Source: Laccaria trichodermophora
Taxonomy: Eukaryota > Basidiomycota > Agaricomycetes > Agaricales > Hydnangiaceae
DNA: 64,000 nt
Direction of reading: 5' to 3'
NCBI GenBank assembly: GCA_018417955.1
Contig: JACTVC010000017.1
Coordinates: forward strand, 496,001-560,000
Position 1 is the stretch's first letter. Each line of letters begins with the position of its first letter. Both the position numbers and the translations under genes were made by a program. The notes under the pieces are model-generated. The model saw only the letters and a list, made by a program, of their open reading frames with translations, did no database searches and was not told the DNA's origin. Positions 1 through 10,945 of this stretch are shown in pieces.

Positions 1-2976
1 CTTCGACACAGCAGCCTGCGCCAAATCAAGTGCTTGCCCTTGTCTACTATCACCTGCAACATCCATCCCAGCAGCTGCCGTCAAACCACTAAAGCCAAAC
101 GTGTTCCCGTTCCCGTTCCCGTTGTTGTTGCCCATGGACCCTCCGTAGTAATGTAGGTCGAGGAAGGGAAGGTCGTACATGTCCAATGTATTCCCATTGC
201 CGTTTGCGAACATGTTGGTCCGCCAAGAATCATGCATTGACATCGAAGGAGGAGGGGACGAATTTGTGTTTGTTGATGACAGAAGCGAATTCTGCGAGTG
301 TTGAGGATTCGTATTCGCATTCGTCGGCGTAAGCGGTCTAAAATCCGGCAACGGCAACAACGGCGCACGTAGTCCACCACCACCGACACTCCGTGCACTA
401 CCCGTACTGCTCGGCGCAGGTGAGCTAAAAAAGGGCGACAGCTCGCTCATCCCCCCTCCCAAGGAAGACGAGGACGATTCTGGTTGTCCATCCGGCGAGA
501 TCCTCCATCTCCCAGTCCCATTCCCACATCTAGCTTCGGAAGGAGGAACGGAGATAGACCTAGCATGTGGCGCACCTCCATTACCCGTTGACGAATAATG
601 CTGCAACACCGACCCGGAGGAGCGCCTCATCGGCCGAGGATGGTTCAGCGGCGTAGCAGGCGGAGTCAAATGCAGCTCTTGTGAGAAATCAACGATATCA
701 TCCAAACAAAGTCTGTCAATCGGTTCTTGCGGTTCCTCTTTCTGCATTTGTTGTTGTTGGGTGTGTGGAAGGGACTGAGAAGAAAGCGAGGAAGATAGTC
801 CAGAGTGAGAAGAAGACAACGAAGACAAGCCAGAAACGTCCAACTCGTCATCGTCCATCGCGTCAGGTGGCAGAGGCACACCCAAAGGATCCGCATGGTC
901 ATCTAGGGTTATACCCGTCAACTCAATCTCATCTATCCCAGGCAACGCAGGCGTATGAAGTTGCATGGGGTGTATCCCCGCCGTCTGCCCCATCCCAGAC
1001 AACCCCAACCCCAACCCACCACCACCAAACCCAAGCCCAAACCCAAACCCAGCCGAATAATAACTCGATGACTGAGGCTGGTGATGATGCGTCCTCGCAC
1101 CAAAAATAAGATCCCCCGCATAATTCGAATGGTGCGTGAACCCCCTGAACCCATTCGGCGGAAACATCTCGTCCGAAAACGTCGAATGCGAATCTCCCAC
1201 ACCCACTTCTGACGAAAAGTCGTGTGGCATTGAGGCTGAGGCGGGGAATAAGTCGTACCGATCCAACACCCCATGGTTGAGGTGATGGCTGAAGGAAAAG
1301 GGGGAGGCGGGTGATAGGACGTCCAATGCAGAGCTGGAGGGGTCCAGTCTTGGATTGGGTGAAAACCAATCGTTCCCCCATGCTGATTTTCCAATCATGC
1401 CGAGGTTGTTGCCGTTACCCGACGAGCGTTGGTGGAGGAAAGGAGATGAATGGGACGAGGTGTTGTTTTGGTTTTGGTTTTGGTTCATGAGAAAGTCGGC
1501 AGAGATGTGGCTGGAGGTAGGCGAGCCAGCCGTAGTCGACCACGCATTATGTGAGTGTGTGGGCGTGTTGATGCCAGAGGACCAAGGCTGCTGAGACTGC
1601 GTCTCCATCTCCGAATGTGTCTGGTTAGGCAGAAAGTCAGGGATCGTAAGCGGGTCAGACAACGAATCAATCGTGACCATCTCCATCTCGTCGTCGTCGT
1701 CCAGCGTGAACACGTCCACGACTGACGGAGGCTGCTTCTTCGTCCGCAAAGACACAGTCGACACATTATCCACGAACACAGGGATCTGGGGCTGCTTGAA
1801 CGCAGGAGACGCTTCACTCTCGTCCTCCCCGCCCGAACTATCTTCATCCTCGGAAACAGCCGTACTCTGCGGAACACTCTTCGTTCCCCCTCTCAACAAC
1901 CCCTGGCTCGTATGTGCGCGTCGCCGGCTCCGAACAGGCCCAGTCGTAGACATGACCAATTGATCGTCCGTCGCAGCCCTCATGGGCACCTTTTGCCCCC
2001 CCATCCCACCAATGCAATCCCCTCCCAAGAGGGTGGTACCATTTTTCTTCTTAGCGGCCGTACGAGGCTTATACCCCGCCAACTGATACAGCTCAGGAAA
2101 GGCATTCCGGAACCGATCCCTCAAGTCCGTCGAACGCCTGTTCTGGTCCTGGAACACAGGGTCCTTGACGATCGTGGCCCACACAGTCCCATGCTTCTCA
2201 TACCCGGCTTTAAGTGCGCGATCTTCCTCTTCAGTGAACGGTCTACGCCGTTTACTGCGTGTTTTTTCGAATAGAGGAGAGCCGTCGGGCAGGGTTGAAC
2301 GGACTTTTGAGGAGAGGTGGGTACGTGCGTTGGGGTAATGTTGTTTGTAAGCGTCTGGAAAGTAGGTGCGGAATCTGGGTCGCGTGTTAGTTAGTATGGA
2401 TGTCTCGTGGCCTATGATAATCGAAAAAGCTTCGCACCGGTCTTTGAGATCGACGGGGGAACGGCTATCAAATTTGAGGGTAGGGTCGCTTAGAATAGTC
2501 TTCCAGTTCCCAACTCCATGCTTATTTCATAAAAAAAAAAGTTAGCGTTTGCTTTTATGAGGGGGGGGAAATGCACTTACCCGATTACAACCATCGACCA
2601 ACATCTGCGTCTCCTCAGCAGACCACTTCTTCCTCGGCTTCTTCTCCTGAAAGGTCGTTGGATCTTCATCCTCAGCCGTCGGCGCAATCTTGCGCATCTT
2701 GCCCTTCTTCTCGGGTAGTGCGAGGTTACTGCCTCCACCACCACTACTCGAGTCAATCCCCGTATCGTCCCTAAAGCTCCATGCTTGCACCACTCTAGGT
2801 GAAGATGGCAACGCCAACGATACCCGCCTGTGTTTCAAAGGAGACACGGGGTTGGATGAGGAAGAGGAAGAAGAAGCGGGAAAGGGGGCCTTGAAAGAGA
2901 ACGTGGACGATGCAGGGAGTTTGTTCACAGGCTGCTGCTGCTGGTGTTCAGCTGGTGGAGTGGGTAGACTGGCCAT
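1..2976 (-). CDS. Two-Myb (telobox-type) DNA-binding protein, 3' end outside window
   Basis: Probable nuclear DNA-binding protein. Three exons are visible: 2976-2581, 2520-2438 and 2374 to the left edge, with phases that join cleanly. Two Myb/SANT units are seen. The first starts WSAEETQMLVDGCNRHG, runs across the first two introns and ends VDLKDRFRTYFP. The second starts RRRPFTEEEDRALKAGYEKHG and ends STDLRDRFRNAFPEL. Both endings match the telobox signature (VDLKDKWRN-like) of telomere-repeat-binding Myb proteins. The N-terminus (about 110 residues) is Ser/Pro/Gln-rich and the long C-terminus is low complexity, with poly-Asp, Asn-Gln and a Gly-Phe/Leu stretch near 960-1040. Telomere or promoter binding is inferred from the motif class only. 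The start at 2976 is the first ATG of the frame holding the Myb domain. The stop codon is not in the window. Confidence 0.8.
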
Positions 2977-3374
2977 ATATCCTGAGAAGTGGATAATTTG
3001 GGAACTGGATGCTGGGATTTGGTCCAAAAAGACCGGTTTAATGAAACAGCGCAGCAACTGCAAGGCAGGTGGTGAAGCGAGTTTGTAATTTGTTGGGTGT
3101 GAACCACCTGATATGTCAAAGTCAAGCCTCGTTGTTTCGGCGTGCCGCGTTGGAATCAGATAATCTATACAGAGTAGGAAATGTTGCGGGATGTTCAAAA
3201 GTGACTTCAGGAATGTGAGGTGAAGAGGACGTTGTTAAGGTGCACGTTGTCACTCGGGATCCAATTTGGCACAACACATGTTCTGATCTCAAATGTTCAC
3301 CATCAATTTCATCTCTCATACGTATTTCACGGAAGGCTTATAACAATTACTACTTTATCATACATCATTCAAAT

Positions 3375-4963
3375 TCAAGCAGTAACCAACACCTCAGGCG
3401 CAATCCTCTGTTCAACCGTATTCAATTTATCCACCCACTCCTCCAACCTCTTCGCGAGCCCCCCAATCTGCTCCCGCGAAAGAACGCGCGGCTGTACCCA
3501 GGTTATCTGCGCCTTTTGATCGACCTGATCCAGAGATCCACGGATAAGTTTCAGGCTAGAGATGAGATGCAAGGAATTAGCACGGAGATTTACGAAAGGG
3601 AACATGAGGAATCGATAAGATGCCGTGACATTGACAATGATGGAACACTTACCTCAGCGCCTTCATAACAAGATGCTCGACCTCATCGACAGGCAGCCTG
3701 GTCTCCTCCGCGATAGTCTGGAAACTCATCGTCCGATTATCCGCGTTCCTCCTGAACACTGACTCAATAAGCGCCATCAGACAAATCTTCTGCTGGAGGA
3801 AGGCATAGTTTTCTTGGAGGATTGGCTGTAAACGTCCGAGATCAGTCCAGCCTGACGAACGTTGTGCTTGGCGTGACGAACCTCCTTGGGGAATAGCGGC
3901 GCAAGCGCCTCGAACTTTCCAATATTCCCCTCATTAAACGTGAACAAAAGTTTCTTGATCCATTCATGTTGTGTACCGTTCAACGCGTCCAAGATGGGGT
4001 GCATCAACTATCAAAACAACGTCCTCGTCAAGCTCTTCTCAATCTTTAGAGAAAACAACGTACCAATTCACCAAAATTATAAATCGTATCCCCAAGAAAA
4101 GCCGATATACCCAAATCATGTGCCCTCCCCAGCCTTTCCTCAGCCGACAAATCTTTCTCCGGGTCCACACAAGCAAGGTAAAGAAGCGAGTGTTTGTAAT
4201 ACGGCGCATAGTCCGCTTTTGCCTATTCATATTCATCCACATCAGCTTTTCCCCAACACACCACGTAAAGGGGGGAGGGGAGAGAGGAAGACAGACCTTG
4301 TAATAATCAGCCGCAACGCCATAATAAGCCGCATTAACACCATTCTCCACGCCCTCCAGCGAATCAAGGATCTTCCACGCTTCATCCATATCCGTCTTCG
4401 TGCCTTCCACATCTCCATAGAGTAGCTTTGTATGTGCGATGGTAGCGAGCAGTAAAACATGGGCTTCTTGCGATTTTGATGTGTCGATGCGGGAGAGGAG
4501 GGATGTTAGGAATGCTAAGTGAACCTGGGGGTCTGTGGCAGCGTTGGTTTAGTTTAGTTTGTATAAGGAGAAGGAAGAGGAAGAGGAGGAACATACTATC
4601 AATATCCTTCGAAACCTTCACACCCATCTCAACCAACTTCAACTGATTAATCTTCCCTTCAAAATCCCTCACAAACCTCTCAAACACATCAACCCTATAC
4701 GGCCTTGCAAGTGGGTGATCGAAGAACTGGAACAGCTTTTGTGTGAGTTGATGCCATAGCCTAGTAAGTTCCCAAATCCCTCGTTAGCTCCCTTTCTTTT
4801 CTCCATAACATAATAGAATAGGAAGGAAAAGAGGAAGGGGAACTCACTTGCGCGTATACAAATTCCTAAACGACTCAAAGAACGGATGAAGTTCCGCGGG
4901 GGTAGCTGACAGCGCGGTCCCTATGAATTCGTCGATTATCAGTTTGGGTGGTTGTGAGGCCAT
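3375..4963 (-). CDS. RPN9: 26S proteasome regulatory lid subunit Rpn9 (PSMD13)
   Basis: Non-catalytic lid subunit of the 26S proteasome 19S particle, with a PCI domain that helps assemble the lid. Seven exons fit splice consensus and phase: 4963-4848, 4760-4597, 4532-4297, 4222-4064, 4007-3882, 3825-3653 and 3555-3375, giving 384 residues, the usual length of Rpn9. Family hallmarks read directly: LVEMGVKVSKDID in the helical repeats, DYAPYYKHSLLYLACV, the winged-helix segment TIAEETRLPVDEVEHLVMKA, and the ending ITWVQPRVLSREQIGGLAKRL. The C-terminal SLKLIRGSLDQVDQ matches the Rpn9/PSMD13 PCI end. The gene looks intact. It lies tail-to-head with the Myb gene on the same strand. A decayed copy of its last exon lies about 5 kb away at 8690-8862. 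Confidence 0.93.
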
Positions 4964-6163
4964 CGTTGTGGAGGGGAGCGGGAACGGTGAGCTCGGAAGT
5001 TGATGATGGTGGGACGCGTCGTCTAAAAGATGGTTGTGTTTGGTTGCGGTAGGGAGGGAAAATAGATGTACACAGATTGTTTCCGCCAAAAAACTTCTCC
5101 CTGTCGAGAGAAATCTGGGGCTGCCTGGAAACTGTCTCTCTGAGTTGCACTGGCTCCGAACTATATTCAAATAGGAATAGGCAACGCTACTGCCAGTGGA
5201 AACTGTGCAGCTTCAATCTCTCGAGGACGTGGATGAACGCGACTTGTCTAACTCAAGTCTAAGTACTAGTATCTGCTAGGCTTTCGTTTCCTTGAGATAC
5301 GCATACTTAGCGGCTCAGATACACGCTTTGCTTGAAGACTTTCCAAGATCCTGGGCGTTGATTTTCTCAGTAACATGTCGATTGGCTAGAGTGTCTCTTT
5401 GACCTACGGAATGCAGTCCCCGCTCTGATTACTAGCTCACAACACCCAAAGAACGAATTCGCATGCGAGTCTCTCACATACGAGATGGGGAGGCAAGCTC
5501 CCACGGAGCGTTTGAGAATTTGCGGTACGCAAAGTTTACATGGGTGTCCTATGCTGTGCTCAGTCGCTGAATTCGGGGTGTTTATGCTGTGCAAGTGCGA
5601 ACACTTATGTAGTCGGTTAGCGGTACAAAGCTCCCCAATCACAAGACCATGGTGACAAGCTCTATTGAACTTCTCCGTCGGCGGAGGAGCGCTGGGCGTT
5701 CAACGTTCAATATTAATTGCAGTAATGAATATAGCCCAATCCGAACTCGACTTTAGATCACCACCAATCAGCGGGGTTATAAAGTTGGTCAGGCGAAAGA
5801 AAAAGATTCCTGAAAATATGAGTATGGGAAGAACATACTCTATCAGGGAGGTAGGGGGTGGGGTCAAGTGGGACTGGCGTCGCTGGGTCTATGCATTAGC
5901 ACCACTCTTTTTGGCAGTCATCTTCCTCCCAGATCACCAATGGCTCGATACAGCCGGGCCAACTTCGATGTCGACTACTTTATCAATCCAAATAACAGAT
6001 GATTCCGACCCTGATCTGAGGTTGATGGTGTTCCACCCTGTGTGAATTTATTTCCAAAGTGTCACCACGAGCGGACGGAGCGTGCGCTCGGCGCTTGTGG
6101 CGCCTGTGAGGGCAATAAAAATGCTTAGATGGAAAACAAACTTTCTGCCACCTTCCCTCCCAT
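4964..6163. other. Gene-poor interval between Rpn9 and the split small-TM gene
   Basis: Promoter side of Rpn9 followed by about 1 kb with no convincing gene. A plus-strand open frame at 5665-6045 (126 codons, one hydrophobic stretch) shows no recognisable domain and no paralogue in the window. About 90 bp near 5470-5562 recur near 29790-29892. Confidence 0.5.
5470..5562 (+). repeat. Dispersed repeat shared with 29790-29892
   Basis: Both sites contain cacatacgagatgg followed by ggcaagctcccacgg, then a gcgtt(t/c)gag-like stretch and ggtacgcaaa, in the same order and spacing. No coding potential is apparent. It may be a remnant of a larger duplicated segment. Confidence 0.6.
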
Positions 6164-7700
6164 ATGTTTTCAACTCTCCAAGAGCATCATCAAGCGATCA
6201 CCTCAGTAGCGTGGATGCATCGGGACTTTCACATTTTACTTTTTTCGACTTGTGCAAGTCGCTACAAGTCAAAAAAGGCGGAAAAGCCGCAAGTTAAAAA
6301 GCCAGGCCAAATTTTGTGAAAAGTGGCTATTGGCAACCAAACGAAAAAGTTGAAAAAGTCATGGAAAAGAGCAATCAAGGCAAAACTAGCAACTAAAGTG
6401 CAAATTTACTGAACTACATAGTCTACCCAACTTCACGGAAATCTGCCTAGCTTGGAGAGATGCATAGAGAATCTGTCAGAGGGAAATTTATAAGAGGAAA
6501 ATTCAAGAACATGGAATGACACACCAGATTGCCTTCTGAACCTGCCGCAATCCATCATCAACAAGTGTCCAAAACACGATGTGACTGCACGCTATGATTT
6601 CAGTAAATGCGGCAGCACCCGCATGGTAGCAGTAGACCAAGCGGGGTAGAGGGGAAGGCTGGTAGATGAGAGTTGAAGAGAAGAATGTGACGTGGAGGTG
6701 TTTGGCTGTATTGAGTAAATATTCAACTCACGTGGTGCTGCCATCAGCCGCCACGTCGTCACAGTCCGGCGTCTCTTCCTTCTTACCATCACCACCGCTT
6801 CGCCAACTTCTGCAACATCCTCAGACTCTGTATGCTGCCAGAGAAGACACCACTCCTCAATGCTGTAGCACGACCTATTCCATCCATGGACTGCTGGTAC
6901 AGAGTTCTCCTTCCCTCTTTCATAGTGTGTGCCACTCAATTACTTGACAGCTCAGGCCGTTTGTTGCTGAGAATCTGAAGGGAAGATAGGTCTGAGTGGT
7001 GGAGGGGGTTTGAGGTAGATTAGTATTGTAGTTTTTTTGTAATCTAAGTGTTTCTTGAGATCAGCTAGGATGTCATATTTCCAGTAGATTAGCTTTCCAG
7101 CTTTTACACTTTTCAGCTGGTCGCAAGCTAAAAAGCAGCTAAAAGCCGGAAAGTAAATTGTTAACTTGCTGATGTGGTCACTCTATCCCTCATCCCGCAA
7201 GACCTAGTGCGGGCTGGAGCCATCCTCCTCGGCTTTCTTATATATCTCCAGACCTATCGCCCACGAATCCTCATGAAAACACTTCAACTTCGACTCTCAT
7301 CCTTGGAGGAAAAATTGCAGGATGCCGTCAATAGTGGAATTATGCATCAATCGGATGCAAGTTTCATTAATCAATTTGCAAGGGACATGGGGAGGTGAGT
7401 TCTTGATGTCATATCATATGCTGTTCACAATATACGCTTTTAAGGACCTGCTACATGATTTTTGACCTCTACGAGAGGACGCTCATGACATCTGGCGGAA
7501 TTTTTCAGGAGATAAAAGCTGTTTGGAAAGGCCTCTCACTCGAGACTAATGAGTGCATTCGGGATGTTGATGCCATAGAAAGGGACCTCGAAGTATGTTC
7601 TTCCTAGCCATTGCCCTCCCCAAATTTACATGATGCGCAGATAAACCGTGCAAAAATTCTAAAGAACCAGTATTATTTATGGAGTGACAGGCCGAACTGA
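6164..7700 (+). pseudogene. Small one-TM protein gene, copy 1, split by an insertion
   Basis: This is a copy of the genes at 30417-30996 and 55287-55905. The first codons (MFSTLQEHHQAITSVAWM) lie at 6164-6217. The rest of the protein resumes at about 7174 with VTLSLIPQDLVRAG, and about 0.95 kb of unrelated DNA lies between. Downstream of the insertion the reading frame is preserved: the exon ends RDMGR, a second exon encodes a segment ending IRDVDAIERDLE, and a last exon encodes INRAKILKNQYYLW and stops at 7698-7700. Apart from the insertion and a shortened first intron the copy is well preserved, so inactivation looks recent. Its function is unknown, as for its paralogues. Confidence 0.72.
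6218..7173. mobile_element. Probable non-autonomous insertion inside the small-TM gene
   Basis: About 0.95 kb separates two parts of one exon that are contiguous in both paralogues. The two ends are imperfect inverted repeats: the left end begins catcgggactttcacatttt and the reverse complement of the right end begins catcagcaagttaacaattt, followed in both by actttt-like sequence. The flanks share GATG, a possible short target duplication. Both ends are rich in AAAAAGC/GCTTTTT words. No transposase frame is visible. A MITE or hAT-like derivative is possible but is inference. Confidence 0.5.
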
Positions 7701-7984
7701 ATACACCAAGAATACACACTTCAATTTCCATTATTCATCACTATCCCGCTTGACTCCTTCTCATTGCTGTATTGTCCACGCTTTCCTCCTGCTTTTAATC
7801 TTCTGGTACTCGCTAGATTTCAATCATATGCATTCCCACTTGGAAATTGTTTTACCTCAGGCTTCTGCACTTTAGATAGTGATGTTCCATCTGTGAGAAT
7901 GTCAGATGAGTGACACCTATTCATGCGAGTTCACGCCTGCTATACACGAGCCACGTGCCATCCATCCATCAAATTTCAATGACG

Positions 7985-8645
7985 TCTTTGAATGGAGCAC
8001 GCGACCTCCCACTTGCATGCATCCATCACGACTACCACCTCCGCCAAATCCCAAGCCCAACCTTCCCCTGCAGAAGAATGCACAGACACATGCTCGACCG
8101 CGCGCCCTCCCTGTCCAGCTTGAACTCGCTCGCTTCAGCTGAGCTGAAGATTTTGCCTGAGATCACTCACCGAGTTCGCCGAGGGAAAGACAGGGGGGGA
8201 GGGACAGGAGGGCTAGGAAGAAGAAGAAGGTGGGAGCCCTGAAAAGGAGTATGAGAGTCGGACGTCGAGTGATGAGGAGGATGAAGATGAGGATGAGGCG
8301 CCTCCTCAAGAGGTTGCTCCCACCATCACTGGTCCAGAGAAGGGGAAGGAGAAGTTGAGCCCGAGCCCAGGTCGATGACAGCGCCCCAAGATCGACACAT
8401 TGGGATTGGGCGTGCTTCAAAGCCTCTCCGTGAACGAGGCATTCCAGCACAAGCTCGCCTAACCTTCCTCTCCCCCTTCCTTGGCGCTCTCTTACTGCGC
8501 TACGCAACAGCCGCCGTCCTAGGCCCCCAATCTGTCTCATGGTTCAGCACGGGCCTCTTCGTATTGGCCACGGGCATGAGGCCGTGGTCGCACCTTGTCG
8601 AAAGGATATGCACGCGTACAGGGGAGTGGCTTGATTTGATACCGT
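7985..8645 (+). pseudogene. Truncated copy D of the multi-TM membrane-protein gene
   Basis: This matches the intact gene at 57848-59606: the shared tract around gaatggagcacgcgacct, the acidic EYESRTSSDEEDEDE-like tract, the PKIDTLGLG-like tract, then VLGPQSVSWFSTGLFVLATG. The middle is missing: sequence jumps from the MRHSSS-like region (about 8450) straight into the second-exon membrane segment, removing the first TM and the intron. It ends near 8645 and is followed at 8690 by an Rpn9 fragment. Frame breaks are present, so it is not expected to be functional. Confidence 0.75.
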
Positions 8646-8689
8646 AGGTCCGTACCCCACCCCAGTCTTCCTCTGTAGCGCATAGTGAC

Positions 8690-8862
8690 ATCTTCGAATT
8701 CAAGCAGGTACCAACACCTCAGGCACAATCCTCTGCTCAACTGTATTCAATTTATCCACCCACTCCTCCAACCTCCTTGCGGGTCCCCCAGACTCCAGTC
8801 TGCTCCTGCGAAAGAACGCGCGGCTGTACCCAGTATATCTGCGCCTTTTGATCTTTGGAGGT
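8690..8862 (-). pseudogene. Decayed fragment of the Rpn9 last exon
   Basis: About 170 bp closely match the Rpn9 terminal exon (3375-3535). The shared order runs from tcaagcag, through the complement of the EWVDKLNTVEQ-coding stretch, to the WVQPRVLSRE-coding stretch. The Rpn9 stop region carries an extra base, a short insertion lies near 8785, and the match ends around gcgccttttgat. No other Rpn9 exons are nearby. It adjoins truncated copy D, which suggests a composite duplication. Confidence 0.8.
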
Positions 8863-9067
8863 CAGAATGCGTCAGAATCAGTTGGGAGGTAGGATGGCGT
8901 ATCTCAAGCATATAAAGTTGGTAGTTTTCCGTTTCCTTCTGGCATCCCCATGTTCACAAATCCATTTACAGGTCCGTAAAATACTTATCGCATAGAAATT
9001 AGACATAACATTACGCATCATTGCCATTTTGAGGCAGAAGCCAGCAGCCTCCGAAGACTTTATCTGT

Positions 9068-9195
9068 CTAATCGAGTAAGGGTGAAGTTTTTGAAACCTT
9101 ATATATATATGTAAATAGGCAAATGCAGAGTTCTCCAGGTGCGCCGTGCACCTGGAGAACCCGCTAGGATGTCCATTTAAGGTACCAATGTCCTA
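9068..9195 (-). repeat. 128-bp terminal repeat B2
   Basis: Direct repeat of 9513-9640, same length (128 bp), from ctaatcgagtaagggtgaag to ccaatgtccta, with about two differences seen. It contains a 13-bp stem with a 5-nt loop at 9130-9160. Confidence 0.9.
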
Positions 9196-9239
9196 TGTAA
9201 TACATGTGGCAACTAAAAGTAAAGGGAGCAGGAGGGTGG

Positions 9240-9510
9240 GTAAGCGCGAACGAGAGCGACGTGACAGAAAGTATCTTGAGTGAGGAAAGAGGGAGGAAGG
9301 AAGAGACAGGCCTTGCTACGCATCTAAATACCCCTCGCGGAATTGGATCGCTGGTCTCCGAGGTGAAACCAGGCCATCTCGGGGAGAGAGGAGATGTTGT
9401 TTCGTCCCCAGGCGCCCGTGCGCCTTGTCATCTCGGGGAGAGGAGATGCGGTTTCGTCCCCAAGCACCCGTGTGCCTCGATTAGACTATAGTAAAAATAA
9501 TTTTAAACTC
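9240..9510 (-). repeat. 271-bp repeat A2
   Basis: Direct repeat of 12271-12541, same length (271 bp), from gtaagcgcgaacgagagc to ttttaaactc, with a handful of substitutions. It holds two internal cggggagag...gaggagatg motifs about 50 bp apart. Confidence 0.9.
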
Positions 9511-9512
9511 GA

Positions 9513-9640
9513 CTAATCGAGTAAGGGTGAAGTTTTCGAAACCTTATATATATATGTAAATAGGCAAATGCAGAGTTCTCCAGGTGCGCCGTGCACCTGG
9601 AGAACCTGCTAGGATGTCCATTTAAGGTACCAATGTCCTA
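9513..9640 (-). repeat. 128-bp repeat B1
   Basis: Partner of 9068-9195. It is separated from A2 by two bases and lies just past the 3' flank of the recombinase gene. The same 13-bp hairpin sits at 9575-9605. Confidence 0.9.
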
Positions 9641-9847
9641 TTATACCTATTAAAGATGTGAAAAAAGGGAGGGAGGGAAGGGAGGGTGAGTGGAATATAA
9701 GAAGTTGAGTGGAGTGGAAGACGGAGGGATGTTTGTAAGGTGCCGGAAAATGGGAGGATGTTGAGGTAAGTGTCCTAGGCTCGAGAAGTCCATAGAAAGA
9801 GTAGTACAAAGTCAGGAAAATAAAAAAGAAGAGAAATGTTCAGACAA

Positions 9848-10852
9848 TTATGAGACAGATGCAGGTTGGTGAGCAGGTCGACCAAAGAGCATGGCTTGGA
9901 GAAGGACGGGATTTTTTCTGATGTAAATCTTGAAAGTATCCGTCGCCCAACGTCCCGTGGCTTGAATGATATCAGGTGACACCCCAGCTTCAGCTAATGA
10001 GGTGGCACCTCCGGCGCGCATTGATTGCCCTGCAATGTCAGAGGGGAAAAATCGGCGAAGTTTTTTGATGAACCAGGAACGTGTCGGCACAATGCCAGAC
10101 TTCCGTAACCATAATTCGGGCTTGAAGGGATGGAGATGATCTCGCGAGGCGAGATATGAGAGGAAAAATTTGTGTGGGTTTGATGGAAGGTTTGTCTTTT
10201 GAATTATGATTGTATTCCCCTCAAAAAAGCGGTCGGCCTTATGGCCAGGCAGCAAGAATGAGTAGGATGTAGCTGATATCTTGATGGTATGGCGTAGGGT
10301 GACTTTACGATAGTCACGAGAGTCAACTCTATCAGGAAAGATCAACTCGCCAAGTCGCAAGAGACCGTGAAATCCGGTGAGTAAGATAGTGAGGAACAGT
10401 TTCTCGTCATGATCCAGGGAAGTCCCGATATGGGATATGACGGTTTCTAAATCGGTTTTTGATAAGGGTCGTTTGCGGTGGATGGGCGTTCCAAAACAAC
10501 GTCGGCATCCAGCAAGAGTCCGAGAGACTAGAATGCTTCCTTGCCGCTTCTGGACCTCAGGGAAGAAAGGCTCGAGTTGGTTGCAAATGCCTGAAAGATA
10601 TGAATTGACTGAGTCAGGTTTGATATGGGTTGACATATATACGGTGAAGAAGCTCAGGGTTTCTTCAGTGGGTTCTATGGGGAAATTGTGGATTTTGCAG
10701 AATGTAAGATATGAATTGAGTGCAGAGGTGTAGGTAAGGTGTGTTGAATTGTCTATAGCAAGCCCCAAAGCGATAGACCGCTCGTGCACAAGACGGTCTA
10801 ATGTCCACAGCTCTCGATGGGGTTGACGAGAGCCGTGTGAGATGTTGATCAT
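9848..10852 (-). CDS. Tyrosine recombinase of the split-repeat element
   Basis: A 334-residue site-specific recombinase/integrase of the kind found in fungal DIRS/Ngaro-like elements (often annotated DNA breaking-rejoining enzyme). The N-terminal helical core-binding part contains HLTYTSALNSYLTFC and PDSVNSYLSGI. The catalytic part contains the first Arg in HGLLRLGELIF, then GQSMRAGGATSLAEAG, ATGRWATDTF and the presumed nucleophile Tyr in FKIYIRKNP. The usual His of the H-x-x-R box is Gln here (GQSMR), one base step away. The second His position is Trp (GRW), which is common in the family. The frame is intact. Its ATG (10852-10850) overlaps a TGA in another frame (ATGA). It would act on the element's DNA circle or cDNA in the nucleus. 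Confidence 0.88.
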   Translation of the reverse strand: MINISHGSRQPHRELWTLDRLVHERSIALGLAIDNSTHLTYTSALNSYLTFCKIHNFPIEPTEETLSFFTVYMSTHIKPDSVNSYLSGICNQLEPFFPEVQKRQGSILVSRTLAGCRRCFGTPIHRKRPLSKTDLETVISHIGTSLDHDEKLFLTILLTGFHGLLRLGELIFPDRVDSRDYRKVTLRHTIKISATSYSFLLPGHKADRFFEGNTIIIQKTNLPSNPHKFFLSYLASRDHLHPFKPELWLRKSGIVPTRSWFIKKLRRFFPSDIAGQSMRAGGATSLAEAGVSPDIIQATGRWATDTFKIYIRKNPVLLQAMLFGRPAHQPASVS

Positions 10853-10945
10853 TTTACAATGACCCCCAGCTGAACTCGAGGGGGCTGAAATAGGTTTTTG
10901 ATGGGAGAGGTGATAAACGAGTGTGGGAGCGAAATCCAGGGAAAA

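Noticed and set aside
929..1394. Open frames of 150 and 153 codons on the minus strand near the left edge
   Set aside because: Shadows, in other minus-strand frames, of the coding exon of the Myb-type gene; its frame runs through with the Myb domains upstream.
5665..6045. 126-codon plus-strand frame
   Set aside because: One hydrophobic stretch only; no paralogue, no domain, no supporting intron or repeat evidence.
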